Made by a program: the position numbers and the translations under genes
Part shown: positions 17,135 to 26,143 of the stretch, piece after piece
Layout: the number at the start of each line of letters is the position of its first letter
Numbering within the stretch: position 1 is the stretch's first letter
The notes under the pieces: generated by a model
The model's input: only the letters and a program-made list of their open reading frames with translations
Told to the model about the DNA's origin: nothing
The model's database searches: none
Assembly: GCA_900143615.1 (NCBI GenBank)
Contig: FREU01000005.1
Coordinates: 84-64,083 of the forward strand
DNA from: Rhodobacteraceae bacterium Alg231-30
GTDB lineage: Bacteria; Pseudomonadota; Alphaproteobacteria; Rhodobacterales; Rhodobacteraceae
Length of the DNA: 64,000 bases
Reading direction: 5' to 3'

Positions 17135-17584
17135 ACATGATAAAGACATGAAAACAATCACTTAGCTTCCTGAGCTCACAGGACAAAAAGGAAACAAAGA
17201 GTGAAAGTGTGAAACACTTATCCCAGCCCCCTTGGCTTGGATCGTGGATCGCAGTTCGGTTATCGTGACTTGGATCTATGGGCATATAGACCGAGCATGG
17301 GTATAGGCTTCGCCCGTCCTGCAACGTTATCCGCTCACTCGCGGAAACGTTCTGTCTTGTCCCTGATAAACCTGGATGCATCGATATCAATCATGACGGA
17401 AAGTTGGCAGGTTTGTGACTTGGCAGCTCAAAAACCAAAGGCACCCGAAACTGGCCTGTTCGACAACAATGGTTGCGGGAGCTTGATACCACCGAAAGTT
17501 AACCACCGGTCATCCGCCAGTATGGGCGGAGAGGAGACCTTCGCTGCGCTGGGTACGGATGGCCGCTTTTCAGCATTTGGCGCT
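17135..17584. other. Left inner end of the integrated element, no gene seen
   Basis: About 450 bp between attL and the AraC gene. At 17201-17215 it carries GTGAAAGTGTGAAAC, matching GTGAAAATGTGAAAC at 42590-42604 near the other end except for one base. These are candidate integrase arm-type sites. No coding frame with a convincing start or protein signature was found. Confidence 0.5.
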
Positions 17585-18598
17585 TTATGTCCCGCTCAGC
17601 TTGCGAAATCGTGTCGGGGAAATACCAAACCAACTGACAAATGTGCGCCGGAAACTGTTCACTTCGCTAAAGCCAAGGTTATAAGCGACCTCGGCGACAG
17701 ACATGTCAGTGTCGGACAGAAGTATCCGTGATCTTTCTGCCTGCTCTGTCACGCGTACTTCTTTAAAACTGGTATTCTCGGATTGGAGTTGGCGTTGCAG
17801 TTTTCGTACACCGACGCCCAAGGTGTCCGCGACAGTTTCGATGTCTGCGCTTCCCATGGCCAAATTTGCACGCAGAGCGTTTTCGACCACTTCTTTTGTG
17901 GAAGCTGGGGTTTGACGCGCACGCACATCACGAATGCCAGCCAATGTCATCGTCAGCCGCTCTTCACTTGAGCGTGGATTTGGGGTTTCAATATCTGACA
18001 GAGGGATGGCGATTGCGGCTGCGGATCCCCCCACCCGCACCTCGACATTGTAAATGTATTGCAAAGCCGTCTCAGTACCGCGGTGGGCTTCCGGTAGTTC
18101 GATCCAACTTGGCCGCCAGCGGCGTCCGCAGAATTCACGCACAACACTTTGCAAAACAAATGGCAGGTCCTGATCAATCAATTCTGCCCCTGCCGTTCCT
18201 CCGAGCATGTTGTCAAAACCAAGAACAAAGTGGTCACCTGCAACCCGATTACGAAGCACAGAGCCACGTTGAATTGAAGGGAGAATTTTCTCGGCGCGGC
18301 TCAAAGCCACATCCAATCGGGGGGCGCCGAGCACATATTCCGAATAAGAGCCAAAGGCGGCGTAATTGAAGTCTTCCGTGAGATAGGCACCAATGTGCTT
18401 TTCCGACAACTTCAAGCTGGCGGACTGAAGAAACCGTGCTTGCAACCGGTATGGAATGAATACGGGCGAACCTTCCAACACTGTCCGCGACAGGCCCGCT
18501 TCCTTCAAAGCAAATTCCGTCACACGCGGCGAAGCGATCCGGTCAAGCAGTTGAAGAGCGGGGCGAAATGCCAAGGTGCTGTGCAGAACGGTGTCCAT
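17585..18598 (-). CDS. AraC family transcriptional regulator (arabinose-binding-like N-domain)
   Basis: A 337-residue regulator. The N-terminal ~200 residues resemble the 'Arabinose_bd' domain seen in OruR/ArgR-like AraC proteins. The C-terminal ~100 residues hold the double HTH (IETVADTLGVGVRKLQRQL and MSVAEVAYNLGFSEVNSF). It is divergent from the esterase-led five-gene run at 18711 with a 112-bp gap, so it very likely controls that run. The inducer is unknown, possibly a lipid-like or sulfated compound handled by the esterase and sulfatase-like protein. Confidence 0.88.
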   Translation of the reverse strand: MDTVLHSTLAFRPALQLLDRIASPRVTEFALKEAGLSRTVLEGSPVFIPYRLQARFLQSASLKLSEKHIGAYLTEDFNYAAFGSYSEYVLGAPRLDVALSRAEKILPSIQRGSVLRNRVAGDHFVLGFDNMLGGTAGAELIDQDLPFVLQSVVREFCGRRWRPSWIELPEAHRGTETALQYIYNVEVRVGGSAAAIAIPLSDIETPNPRSSEERLTMTLAGIRDVRARQTPASTKEVVENALRANLAMGSADIETVADTLGVGVRKLQRQLQSENTSFKEVRVTEQAERSRILLSDTDMSVAEVAYNLGFSEVNSFRRTFVSWFGISPTRFRKLSGT

Positions 18599-18710
18599 AA
18601 GCGGCAGTTTGTCGTGAAATGATCACTTTTGGAAGTGGCGAAGATCAGTGGGGTAAATTAACTATTTCTCAACAAAGAAACACACAGCAACCGCAAGTTG
18701 GAGACCAAAG

Positions 18711-19784
18711 ATGAAACGCCGTTCTATCCTGAAAATTGCTCTCACCAGCGCCCTAATCGCCGCCCTTTCTGTGCCAGTGATCGCCACCGCAGAAACCGCA
18801 AAGCCAGTGATCCAAGGTCTGCCGATGGCGGAAAGAACTGTTCCGGTTCCAGTGGGTGTTTCGCCAGAACTGGCAGAACTCATCGGATCTCGACAGGTTG
18901 AGACACTCGGCGAAGTCCCTGCAACCACCGACGAGTGGCTTGCACTTCAGTCTGCATTTGACGCGGCGTCTATCGAAGGGGTTGAGCGTCTGCTTGAAAT
19001 GACTGGCGCGACGTTCACTACCGAAGATATTGCTGGGGTGACAACCTACCGCGTTACACCATCCGAAATTGCGCCACGGTGGGCCGATACAGTTTTTGTA
19101 CACGTTCACGGCGGAGCCTTTGTTTTTAACGGCGGAAAAGCGGCCATGACGGAAGCGATCTGGCTGGCAAACGGTCTGGGTGTCGAAGTCATTTCTGTTG
19201 ACTACCGCCGTCCGCCACTGCACGCATTTCCCGCAGCCACCGATGACGTGATCGCCGTATGGAATGAGGTGATTGAACAATATGACCCCAACCAAATCGC
19301 GATGTTTGGCACGTCTGCCGGGGGTAACCTAACTCTTTCCACCGTTTTGCAACTTCGCGACATGGGTGCGCCTTTGCCCGGTGCGATTATGGCCGGCACA
19401 CCTGCGGTTGATCTGGCGCATGCCTCTGACAGCTGGAAAACGATGGAAGGGCTTGACCCTTTGGGATCGCGTGATGGGGTGATCGAAGGCACATTCGAGG
19501 TTTATTCGGACGGTTTGGATCTTGAGGACCCACGCTTGTCCCCTGTCTATGGCGACCTGGACGGATTTCCGGCCACGGTCCTACTAACAGGCACGCGCGA
19601 CCTGCTTCTGAGTGACACGGTGCGCATGCACAGGGCGTTGCGTACGGCAGATGTAGAAGCTGACCTTCATGTTTATGACGGCCAGTCACACGGTGACTAC
19701 ATGTCCGGACTCTTTGTGGACGCGCCAGAAACGCAAGACGCTCTGCGTGAACTGAACACCTTCTTCGACCTGCATTTGGAGTAA
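18711..19784 (+). CDS. Secreted alpha/beta hydrolase (HSL-type esterase)
   Basis: A 357-residue enzyme with a signal peptide (MKRRSILKIALTSALIAAL, cleavage near AETAK). The oxyanion motif HGGAF, the nucleophile elbow GTSAGG, the acid in TGTRDLL and the histidine in QSHGDY are all in order. This is the hormone-sensitive-lipase fold, which cleaves short acyl esters. A Shine-Dalgarno GGAG precedes the ATG. It is the first gene of a run ending with an alkylsulfatase-like protein, so it may strip acyl groups from the same secreted or imported compound in the periplasm. Confidence 0.88.
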   Translation: MKRRSILKIALTSALIAALSVPVIATAETAKPVIQGLPMAERTVPVPVGVSPELAELIGSRQVETLGEVPATTDEWLALQSAFDAASIEGVERLLEMTGATFTTEDIAGVTTYRVTPSEIAPRWADTVFVHVHGGAFVFNGGKAAMTEAIWLANGLGVEVISVDYRRPPLHAFPAATDDVIAVWNEVIEQYDPNQIAMFGTSAGGNLTLSTVLQLRDMGAPLPGAIMAGTPAVDLAHASDSWKTMEGLDPLGSRDGVIEGTFEVYSDGLDLEDPRLSPVYGDLDGFPATVLLTGTRDLLLSDTVRMHRALRTADVEADLHVYDGQSHGDYMSGLFVDAPETQDALRELNTFFDLHLE

Positions 19785-19790
19785 ATACCG

Positions 19791-20636
19791 ATGGCTGTCC
19801 TCGCAAAATTTCCCCTCCTTTTCACCGAGCGTTTTGCGACTCAATCGGCACACGCGGAACCGGCGCAGGACTTTACCCGGATGCTTGAGGCCGCGACCTA
19901 TTCGGGACGCATTGAATCAAGCGTGCGCGCATTGGTTGCCAATTCGGTACGCGGTATCCTGACCGCCGTTCATTTCAAACCCGGTGACACGGTCGAAAAA
20001 GGTCAGGTTCTTTTTGAAATCGGTCCGCTGGCCTATGAACAAAAGCTGGCAGCAAACCGAGCCGTCGAAAACCAACGCTTGGTCGAATTGGGAAGCGCAG
20101 AAGCCGAAGCGCTTCGAGTGGCGGAGCTTGGTGCGCGGGCAGCTGTTTCCGATCAGGTGGCACAAGATGCCTCTGATCGGCTGGCTTTGGCCAAAGTGGC
20201 GCTTGAGGAAGCACAGGCAAACCGCGCGTTGGCCGAGCTCGAACTGGCCTCAACCAAAATTAGGGCGCCGATTTCCGGGAAAATCGGATTGTCCAACAAG
20301 TTTGTCGGCACTTATCTGGACACGGAAAATGGACAGGCGCTGGCGCAGATTGAGCATACCGATACGGTACGTGTTGTCTATGGAATGCCCTACAAGACGT
20401 TGATTGCACTCGATAGATCGTCGCCAGAAGGACTGGATGCCCTGATGCAAAGTTTTCAGGTAGATCTGTATTTACCTGGCAATGACCAACCTTTGGCAAA
20501 AGGTGGCCGTCTGCTGTTTTCCGAAAGCGCCTTGGTGGCCGACGAAACCTTGCGAGTCTGGGCAGAAATACCCAATTTCGAACGAGGCCTGATCCCCGGT
20601 TTGCACGTCGACGTCAAAGTAACCTTGCCAAACTGA
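19791..20636 (+). CDS. Periplasmic adaptor (membrane fusion protein) of an efflux pump
   Basis: A 281-residue adaptor, shorter than the usual 350-400. Biotinyl-lipoyl segments (VRGILTAVHFKPGDTVEKGQ and KIRAPISGKIGL) flank an alpha-hairpin rich in Ala/Glu (about residues 85-155), and a beta-barrel domain follows. The C-terminal membrane-proximal domain seems trimmed. The N-terminus has only a weak leader, ending AHAEP like a cleavage site. There is no RND pump gene nearby. The next gene is an MFS transporter, so it may act as an EmrA-like partner for that pump. Confidence 0.8.
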   Translation: MAVLAKFPLLFTERFATQSAHAEPAQDFTRMLEAATYSGRIESSVRALVANSVRGILTAVHFKPGDTVEKGQVLFEIGPLAYEQKLAANRAVENQRLVELGSAEAEALRVAELGARAAVSDQVAQDASDRLALAKVALEEAQANRALAELELASTKIRAPISGKIGLSNKFVGTYLDTENGQALAQIEHTDTVRVVYGMPYKTLIALDRSSPEGLDALMQSFQVDLYLPGNDQPLAKGGRLLFSESALVADETLRVWAEIPNFERGLIPGLHVDVKVTLPN

Positions 20637-20641
20637 TGCGA

Positions 20642-20662
20642 GGTCGCCCGCGAAGGGCGGCC
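20642..20662 (+). other. Hairpin between adaptor and MFS genes
   Basis: GGTCGCCC-GCGAA-GGGCGGCC forms an 8-bp stem with one T-G pair right after the adaptor stop. There is no T-run, so it is more likely an mRNA-stability or attenuation element than a full terminator. Confidence 0.4.
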
Positions 20663-20691
20663 TGCCAATAATTCTATGTAGGAGCTGTCTC

Positions 20692-21954
20692 ATGGCCCGT
20701 TTCAGCGAGCAAATAAACACATTGAAATACCTGTTCATCGCGGTTGCCGCGATTCAACTTGTCACTGCCGCCTCGGGCACCATCGTTGCGCTCTACTTTG
20801 CCGAAACCGGCGCCTCGCAGGAAATTGCCTCGTTGGCGCCCGCAGCATATTCCCTCGGGTTCCTCATTGGCTGTTTCTTTATTGCCAACTGGATTTCCAA
20901 CATTGGTCACATACGGGCCTTCTCGGCAGCCGCGGCCATTTGTACTGCCTCGGCCTTGCTGTTTTCGGTCATCGACCATGAGCAGACGCTTTTGTTTGTG
21001 CGCCTTATGACCGGCATCGCCACGGCGGGGTTGTTTGCAATCGGTGATGCATGGATCAGCGAGTCGGTCGACAAGTCTTCTCGGGGTCGGCTGCTGGCCG
21101 TCTTTGCAATTGTTCTCGGCATAATGTCTGTGCTCAGCCAGGTCATTGTGATCATCACACCCGACGATCTGAACCAAGCATTTGTGTTGATTTCCTTGCT
21201 TTATTGCTTGGCCATCGTGGTTATCGCTGCGGCGCCGACCACGCCACCGCAGGGAAAGGAAAAGGCCAATGTGCGTGTAAAGGCGCTCTTCAAAGATGCT
21301 CCAACCGCCGCATTTGGGGCGCTTGCAGTGGGCATGGTTTCTACTGTTTTTCTAAACGTCGTTCCCTACCGCGCAGCAATAATAGGCATCGATACCGTGG
21401 ACGTGGCCGTCGGCATAGCAACCATCTACGTGGGACGTATCCTGTTTCTGTATCCTTTAGGGCAGTTGTCCGATCGCATGGATCGGCGTCGGATCATTCT
21501 TGTGGCGTCTGCTGTTGCCACCGGTGCGCTTTTGACATTCGCCATTTTTGCAACCGGTGATGGCGTACGTCATGCAAACATGGTTGGCACACCCTTCTAC
21601 GCGGCAGTACTTGCGGGACTGGTCCTGCTTGGAGGCTCGATGCTGACCCTCTATTCGTTGCTGCTTGCGCATGCGATGGACCGAACCGTTCCAGTCTATG
21701 TTGCCTCCAGCGCTGTCACGATGCTTTTCGTTTTTACCATCGGCGGGATCATTGGGCCACTCCTGACGAGCGCGGCCTCCGCTGTCTTCGCCGATAGGGC
21801 CATGGGGTGGATGCTTGTCATCGTTATGGCCAGTTTCACTCTGCTGACAGCTGTTCGGATCAAACGTGTCGAACCGGCAGCAAAAGCAGAACAAACCACA
21901 TTTAAGGCCACCGAAACCACAAGCCTTGAATCGGCGCCTACGCAAAAACGCTAA
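20692..21954 (+). CDS. MFS transporter
   Basis: A 420-residue inner-membrane protein with 12 predicted spans. The loop-2/3-type motif appears as ISESVDKSSRGRLLAVFAI, and the matching second-half motif as GQLSDRMDRRRII. It resembles YcaD/UMF-like drug or sugar efflux MFS proteins. It is preceded by TAGGAG at good spacing and lies in a plus-strand run under the AraC regulator. Its cargo is unknown; pairing with the adaptor protein immediately upstream suggests export across both membranes. Confidence 0.87.
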   Translation: MARFSEQINTLKYLFIAVAAIQLVTAASGTIVALYFAETGASQEIASLAPAAYSLGFLIGCFFIANWISNIGHIRAFSAAAAICTASALLFSVIDHEQTLLFVRLMTGIATAGLFAIGDAWISESVDKSSRGRLLAVFAIVLGIMSVLSQVIVIITPDDLNQAFVLISLLYCLAIVVIAAAPTTPPQGKEKANVRVKALFKDAPTAAFGALAVGMVSTVFLNVVPYRAAIIGIDTVDVAVGIATIYVGRILFLYPLGQLSDRMDRRRIILVASAVATGALLTFAIFATGDGVRHANMVGTPFYAAVLAGLVLLGGSMLTLYSLLLAHAMDRTVPVYVASSAVTMLFVFTIGGIIGPLLTSAASAVFADRAMGWMLVIVMASFTLLTAVRIKRVEPAAKAEQTTFKATETTSLESAPTQKR

Positions 21955-21969
21955 GACTGGAGAACACTC

Positions 21970-23091
21970 ATGCTTTCTGCTTTCACAAATTTTGTGCGCA
22001 ACGAAAAGGCGACGCTTCTGATTTGGTTGGTCTTTGTCGCCCTGACGTTCGCCGGAGATCTCATCAAACCGACAGCCATGGGATCAACTATGTCATGGCT
22101 TTTGCTGGGCGGCATTTTCGGCGTTATGCTCGCCGCGGTGTTCCGTGTGGTGCATCACGCCGAATGTCTGGCAGTGATTTTCGGCGAGCCCTATGGCACG
22201 CTGATCCTGACTTTGTCGGTCATCGGCATCGAAGTCGCTCTCATCACCGCCGTTATGTTGACGGGGGACAACAACCCAACACTTGCGCGCGACACAATGT
22301 TCTCGGTTCTGATGATCGTGATGAACGGGTTGGTCGGCCTAAGCCTTTTGATTGGCGGTCTCCGCCACGGTTTGCAGGTATTTAATCTGAGTGGAGCAAA
22401 TGCCTATTTGGTTGTGCTTTTGCCGGTGGCCATCGTCAGCCTTGTGTTGCCAAGTTTCACGACCTCAGCCCCTGGTGGCGGTCTTTCTGCGCTACAAACT
22501 GTATTCATGATCTCAATGTCCGTCGTGCTCTATGGGATTTTCCTCGTATATCAGACAGCAGGTAAACCCGAAATTTTCCGCCAACCGGTCGAAGAGCTTC
22601 CCACAACAGCCGGATCTGACGCGCACCACCTTGAGACAAAAGGCATTGTATTTCATGTTCTTTGGCTGGTTCTGGCGATGCTGCCATTGGTCCTGATGTC
22701 TAAAAAGCTGGCTTTGTTTGTCGATTTCAAATTGTTGGAATTCGGTGCCCCGGTCGCGCTTGGTGGCTTCTTGGTCGCGGCTATGATCCTGACACCCGAA
22801 GCGCTTGCCGCCCTGGATGCTGCGCGGGCCAATAAGTTGCAACGGGCCGTGAACATTTGCCTGGGTTCGGCCTTGGCGACCATCGGTCTAACAGTGCCCG
22901 CTGTTCTGATCGCGGCGCATATGGTCGGGTTGCCGATCGAACTTGGGCTCGGCGGCGCGGAAATCGTACTCTTGGCTTTGACGCTCGGGATCAGCATCCT
23001 AACTTTTGTCGGGACACGTACAAACGCGCTGCAAGGCGTTGTGCATCTCGCCGCCTTCATGACCTACGTATTTTTGATTTTCGACAGCTAA
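21970..23091 (+). CDS. Calcium:proton antiporter family protein (ChaA-like)
   Basis: A 373-residue protein of the CaCA superfamily with about 11 membrane spans. Two alpha-repeat-like segments carry the conserved acidic residue: IGIEVALITAVMLTG in the first half and GGAEIVLLALTLGIS in the second. Family members exchange Ca2+, Na+ or K+ for H+. It starts 15 bp after the MFS gene with a GGAG site. Why a cation antiporter belongs with an esterase and a sulfatase-like enzyme is unclear; it may balance ions released by, or needed for, the secreted enzymes. Confidence 0.85.
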   Translation: MLSAFTNFVRNEKATLLIWLVFVALTFAGDLIKPTAMGSTMSWLLLGGIFGVMLAAVFRVVHHAECLAVIFGEPYGTLILTLSVIGIEVALITAVMLTGDNNPTLARDTMFSVLMIVMNGLVGLSLLIGGLRHGLQVFNLSGANAYLVVLLPVAIVSLVLPSFTTSAPGGGLSALQTVFMISMSVVLYGIFLVYQTAGKPEIFRQPVEELPTTAGSDAHHLETKGIVFHVLWLVLAMLPLVLMSKKLALFVDFKLLEFGAPVALGGFLVAAMILTPEALAALDAARANKLQRAVNICLGSALATIGLTVPAVLIAAHMVGLPIELGLGGAEIVLLALTLGISILTFVGTRTNALQGVVHLAAFMTYVFLIFDS

Positions 23092-23163
23092 AAGGCTGAA
23101 CAGTTCAAAGACCATTGCTGCGCTCGAGTTCAGATTCGGACGTCGCCCAAAAGGAAAAGAGAA

Positions 23164-25047
23164 ATGACCTCAAGACGTGAATTCCTGCAATCTTTGCCAT
23201 CCCTTGGCTTGATGATGGCCACCACAAGCCTCACCACATTGACAGCGGGTCATGCATTCGCAAAAAGTAAGGTCGCGCCGACTGATACCTCACATCACCG
23301 CCCCTTGTCCTATCGAGGGAGTTTCGACGACAACCGTGTTGAGTTCGCCAACGGCGGTATCGCAAATGGCGACTATGTGGACTGGCTGTCTGGCCAACCC
23401 AATGAGGCGACGATTTTTGAACCGCAAGAGGGCGTGTGGTCAATTGTCGGCTATATGCTTGGCAACTTTACCTTTGTGCAGAGCGAGACCGGGCTCATCG
23501 CTTTTGATGCCGGAAGCAACATCGGAATGGGCCGCGACATCCTCGCATTGCTGCGCACCCGCACAAAGTTGCCCATTGTGGCGATCATCTATTCCCACCA
23601 CCATTATACAGCAGGAGCGCGTGCCTATGCCGAAGATCGCGGTGCCGACCTGCCGATCTATGGACACCCAGATGTCGACAGGAATTTGTTACTGACGGCG
23701 GGTGAACTTGGCCCCATGCAGTTCCGCCGAGCCAGTCTTCAACTCGGCTTCTACTTGCCGCACGACGGGCCAGACGCTTACGTTGGCCCAGCAGAGCCAA
23801 CGTTTGACGATCCTGAACTTCAGGCCAATGGACATTTGCCAGTGACGCATCCAGTTTCCGACGGTGAAGAGGTGGTGATTGATGGTCGCCGCGTTATTTT
23901 CCATCACGCAGTTGGCGACACAAGGGACAGCCTGATCGTGCATTTCCCGGACCAAGACCTTGTCTTGCACAACACAAACGTCACGCCGATGGCCTTTTCC
24001 ATGTACACGCTGCGCGGAGATTTCTATCGTGCGCCAGATGACATGATCGCTTCCATTGACAAGATGCGCGCGATCCGGCCTGGCGTGCTGGTTGGATGCC
24101 ACGGCGTTCCGCTCTTCGGCGATGAGGCTCACGAGGTGATGACCGCACATCGCGATTACTACGCATTCATCTACAACCAATCCATTCGCGCTATCAATCA
24201 GGGTATGACACCTGAACAGATGGTAGAAACTATTCAGATCCCAGACCATCTTGCCGCGCACCCGTGGCTCTATCCGGGATATGTCGAACATGAGTACAAC
24301 ATCCGGGGCATATACCGGGGTATCGTGGGGTGGTTTGCCGAAGATACCGCTGACCTACACCCGCCAACAGACGCAGAACTTGGTAACGTGATGATCGAAG
24401 GGTTTGGTGGTGTGGATGCCGTTATTGAACGGGCGAGAGAGGTATTCGATCAAGGTAAATACAATCTCACGGCAAAACTCATGAGCTTTGTTATTGGCGC
24501 AGATCCGTCCAACGGCGAAGCCCGTCAACTGAAAGCCGACGCCTCGCGAGCCATGGGGCAAACCGCTCAGGCGGGCATTCAGGCGCGCAATTTCTTTCTC
24601 ACACACGCGCGGCATCTGGAAGGCAAACTGGATTGGACGCAACCTCCTGAAATCGGATTTTTCACCCTTCCTGGTGTTGATCTCGTGATGTCCACGCCGC
24701 CAGGCACATACCTCAAGCTGTTGCAGTTCAATGTGGATCCAGTGGGTAGCGCCAATGTTAACGCAGTCGCCAAATTCAATTTCACCGATTTGGGGCAATC
24801 CTGGGCCGTTCATGTCCGCCGTGGTGTTGTGGAAATCACCGAAACCGTTCCGGAAACAGTCGACGTGACCATCGAGTTTGACCGTAAGACCTGGGCACAA
24901 ATTGCGCTGCGGCAGATGTCATTGGCCGACGCCGTGCAAAGAGGACTGGCAGCGGTATCTGGCGATCAATCCGAAATGGCGGCGATCTTGGGATCATTTG
25001 ACAAGATTCCCACGGCTCAACCCGAACCAGAACAGATGAATGGGTAA
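23164..25047 (+). CDS. Alkylsulfatase-family metallo-beta-lactamase-fold protein with altered metal motif
   Basis: A 627-residue exported protein. A Tat-type leader (TSRREFLQ plus hydrophobic stretch ending GHAFAKS) is followed by an MBL domain (about 70-320), an alkylsulfatase dimerisation domain (about 350-490) and an SCP2-like C-terminal domain (about 510-620). This is the SdsA/BDS1 architecture. The usual HxHxDH zinc motif reads HHHYTA (residues 145-150), so the Asp and last His of site 2 are replaced. The YTLRG segment and a downstream GCHG His (H313) remain. It may be a mono-metal enzyme, a different hydrolase, or inactive. It is the last gene of the AraC-linked run. Confidence 0.8.
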   Translation: MTSRREFLQSLPSLGLMMATTSLTTLTAGHAFAKSKVAPTDTSHHRPLSYRGSFDDNRVEFANGGIANGDYVDWLSGQPNEATIFEPQEGVWSIVGYMLGNFTFVQSETGLIAFDAGSNIGMGRDILALLRTRTKLPIVAIIYSHHHYTAGARAYAEDRGADLPIYGHPDVDRNLLLTAGELGPMQFRRASLQLGFYLPHDGPDAYVGPAEPTFDDPELQANGHLPVTHPVSDGEEVVIDGRRVIFHHAVGDTRDSLIVHFPDQDLVLHNTNVTPMAFSMYTLRGDFYRAPDDMIASIDKMRAIRPGVLVGCHGVPLFGDEAHEVMTAHRDYYAFIYNQSIRAINQGMTPEQMVETIQIPDHLAAHPWLYPGYVEHEYNIRGIYRGIVGWFAEDTADLHPPTDAELGNVMIEGFGGVDAVIERAREVFDQGKYNLTAKLMSFVIGADPSNGEARQLKADASRAMGQTAQAGIQARNFFLTHARHLEGKLDWTQPPEIGFFTLPGVDLVMSTPPGTYLKLLQFNVDPVGSANVNAVAKFNFTDLGQSWAVHVRRGVVEITETVPETVDVTIEFDRKTWAQIALRQMSLADAVQRGLAAVSGDQSEMAAILGSFDKIPTAQPEPEQMNG

Positions 25048-25054
25048 GGTTCTA

Positions 25055-25100
25055 CAAGATGTTGCGAAGTGTTGAATCGGCATCACCTCGCAACATCTTG
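25055..25100 (+). repeat. 13-bp perfect inverted repeat after the sulfatase-like gene
   Basis: CAAGATGTTGCGA (25055-25067) is repeated inverted as TCGCAACATCTTG (25088-25100), with a 20-nt spacer that can add three more pairs. It starts 8 bp after the stop codon. It could terminate the run, although no T-run follows, or be the footprint of a mobile insertion. Confidence 0.55.
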
Positions 25101-25177
25101 GGAAGGCATCGGATCCGCAATTCGCAACTCAGGTTGTAAAAGCGGTCATTCGCTTTGAGGCATGTGAATGTCAGCTC

Positions 25178-25201
25178 TGGGCCGTCTGTGAAGACGGCCC
25201 A
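25178..25201 (-). terminator. Hairpin at the recombinase 3' end
   Basis: A perfect 10-bp stem TGGGCCGTCT / AGACGGCCCA around GTGA lies immediately beyond the stop codon of the minus-strand recombinase. It also faces the plus-strand sulfatase gene, so it may separate two convergent units. A T-run is lacking on either strand. Confidence 0.5.
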
Positions 25202-25206
25202 GTGAT

Positions 25207-25839
25207 TTAGATTTCTACCGCCTCGGCGATCGACAACGCATCTTCCAGCTCTACACCGAGGTATCGGACTGTGCTGTCCATCTTGGTGTGTCCAAGCAAG
25301 AGCTGAACAGCCCGTAGGTTGCCGGTCTTCCGGTAGATCTGTGCAACCTTCGTCCGTCGCATTGAATGAGTTCCATACGCGCTCGGCTCCAGTCCTATCG
25401 ATTTCACCCAGTCTCGGACAAGCCGCGCGTATTGCCTAGTCGAAATATGAAGCCGTTCGTGAAATCGCCCCGGCCAAAGGAATTCGGAGCCGATCATAAG
25501 CGGCTCTTCCATCCATCTCAAAATGGACTTCCGTGTTCCCTCGGTAATCTCAAAGCGGACAGGTTTCTGTGTTTTGCTTTGAATTATCGAGGCCCGCTCC
25601 TTGACTTGACCCGCGGCGAAAACGTCCGCCACCATCAGTTTGACCAGATCGCACCCCCTAAGCTTACTGTCGATGGCAAGATTGAACAAAGCGAGGTCGC
25701 GGTGATTTCCAGCGATCTCAAGTCGAACGCGAATTGCCCAGACATGCTTGGGCAAAAGCGGACGTTTCTGCCCGACAATGCGGCCTTTGTTCCAGGCAGG
25801 GCGACATGCTCGAATAGCGGGTAAGTTTGGTGTTTGCAT
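25207..25839 (-). CDS. Small orphan tyrosine recombinase
   Basis: A 210-residue catalytic-domain-sized recombinase with R61 (SKLRG), H158-x-x-R161 (HSMRR), H184 (LGHTKMDST) and the Tyr nucleophile Y193. The separate N-terminal arm and core-binding domains of phage integrases are absent. A longer frame reaches 26034, but the MQTPNLPAIRACRPAWNKG start fits the conserved N-terminus of this compact subfamily, which is widespread in alphaproteobacterial accessory DNA. It is not the enzyme expected to have inserted the island; it may move a smaller unit that includes the nearby kinase or repeats. Confidence 0.85.
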   Translation of the reverse strand: MQTPNLPAIRACRPAWNKGRIVGQKRPLLPKHVWAIRVRLEIAGNHRDLALFNLAIDSKLRGCDLVKLMVADVFAAGQVKERASIIQSKTQKPVRFEITEGTRKSILRWMEEPLMIGSEFLWPGRFHERLHISTRQYARLVRDWVKSIGLEPSAYGTHSMRRTKVAQIYRKTGNLRAVQLLLGHTKMDSTVRYLGVELEDALSIAEAVEI

Positions 25840-25984
25840 GGTGGATCCTCCGATCCGCCACTCCCTCCCACGGCGACAACCCGACGTTGACCTCGCCACC
25901 ATATCACAGGATGCTTCTCGGCCTCCGAGGTCCGCTCCGAGCCCAAATGACCTAATGCTGCGCGAGGCAGGAATGGCAGCTAAG

Positions 25985-26070
25985 CGCAGATAGCGGGCTT
26001 TGCAAAGTTTCGGTGATTTCCCGAAAGCGGACATTCACGCGATGTGAGGCCCGCAGTTGGTTAGAGCCCA
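25985..26070 (+). repeat. Dispersed repeat, copy A
   Basis: This ~86-bp stretch starting GCGCAGATAGCGGG and ending TTAGAGCCCA resembles 29233-29317 in the same orientation. About 40 of the first 50 positions match by eye, including CTTTGCAAAGT, and both end with TTAGAGCCCA. The two copies bracket the hybrid kinase gene. Copy A lies upstream of the orphan recombinase start. Confidence 0.6.
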
Positions 26071-26143
26071 AAATTCCGGAAGCTGCACTATGCCTAATTA
26101 GCGCTCTTTCCTAGAGTGCTAGCTTTGCAAACCCATAATTTCA

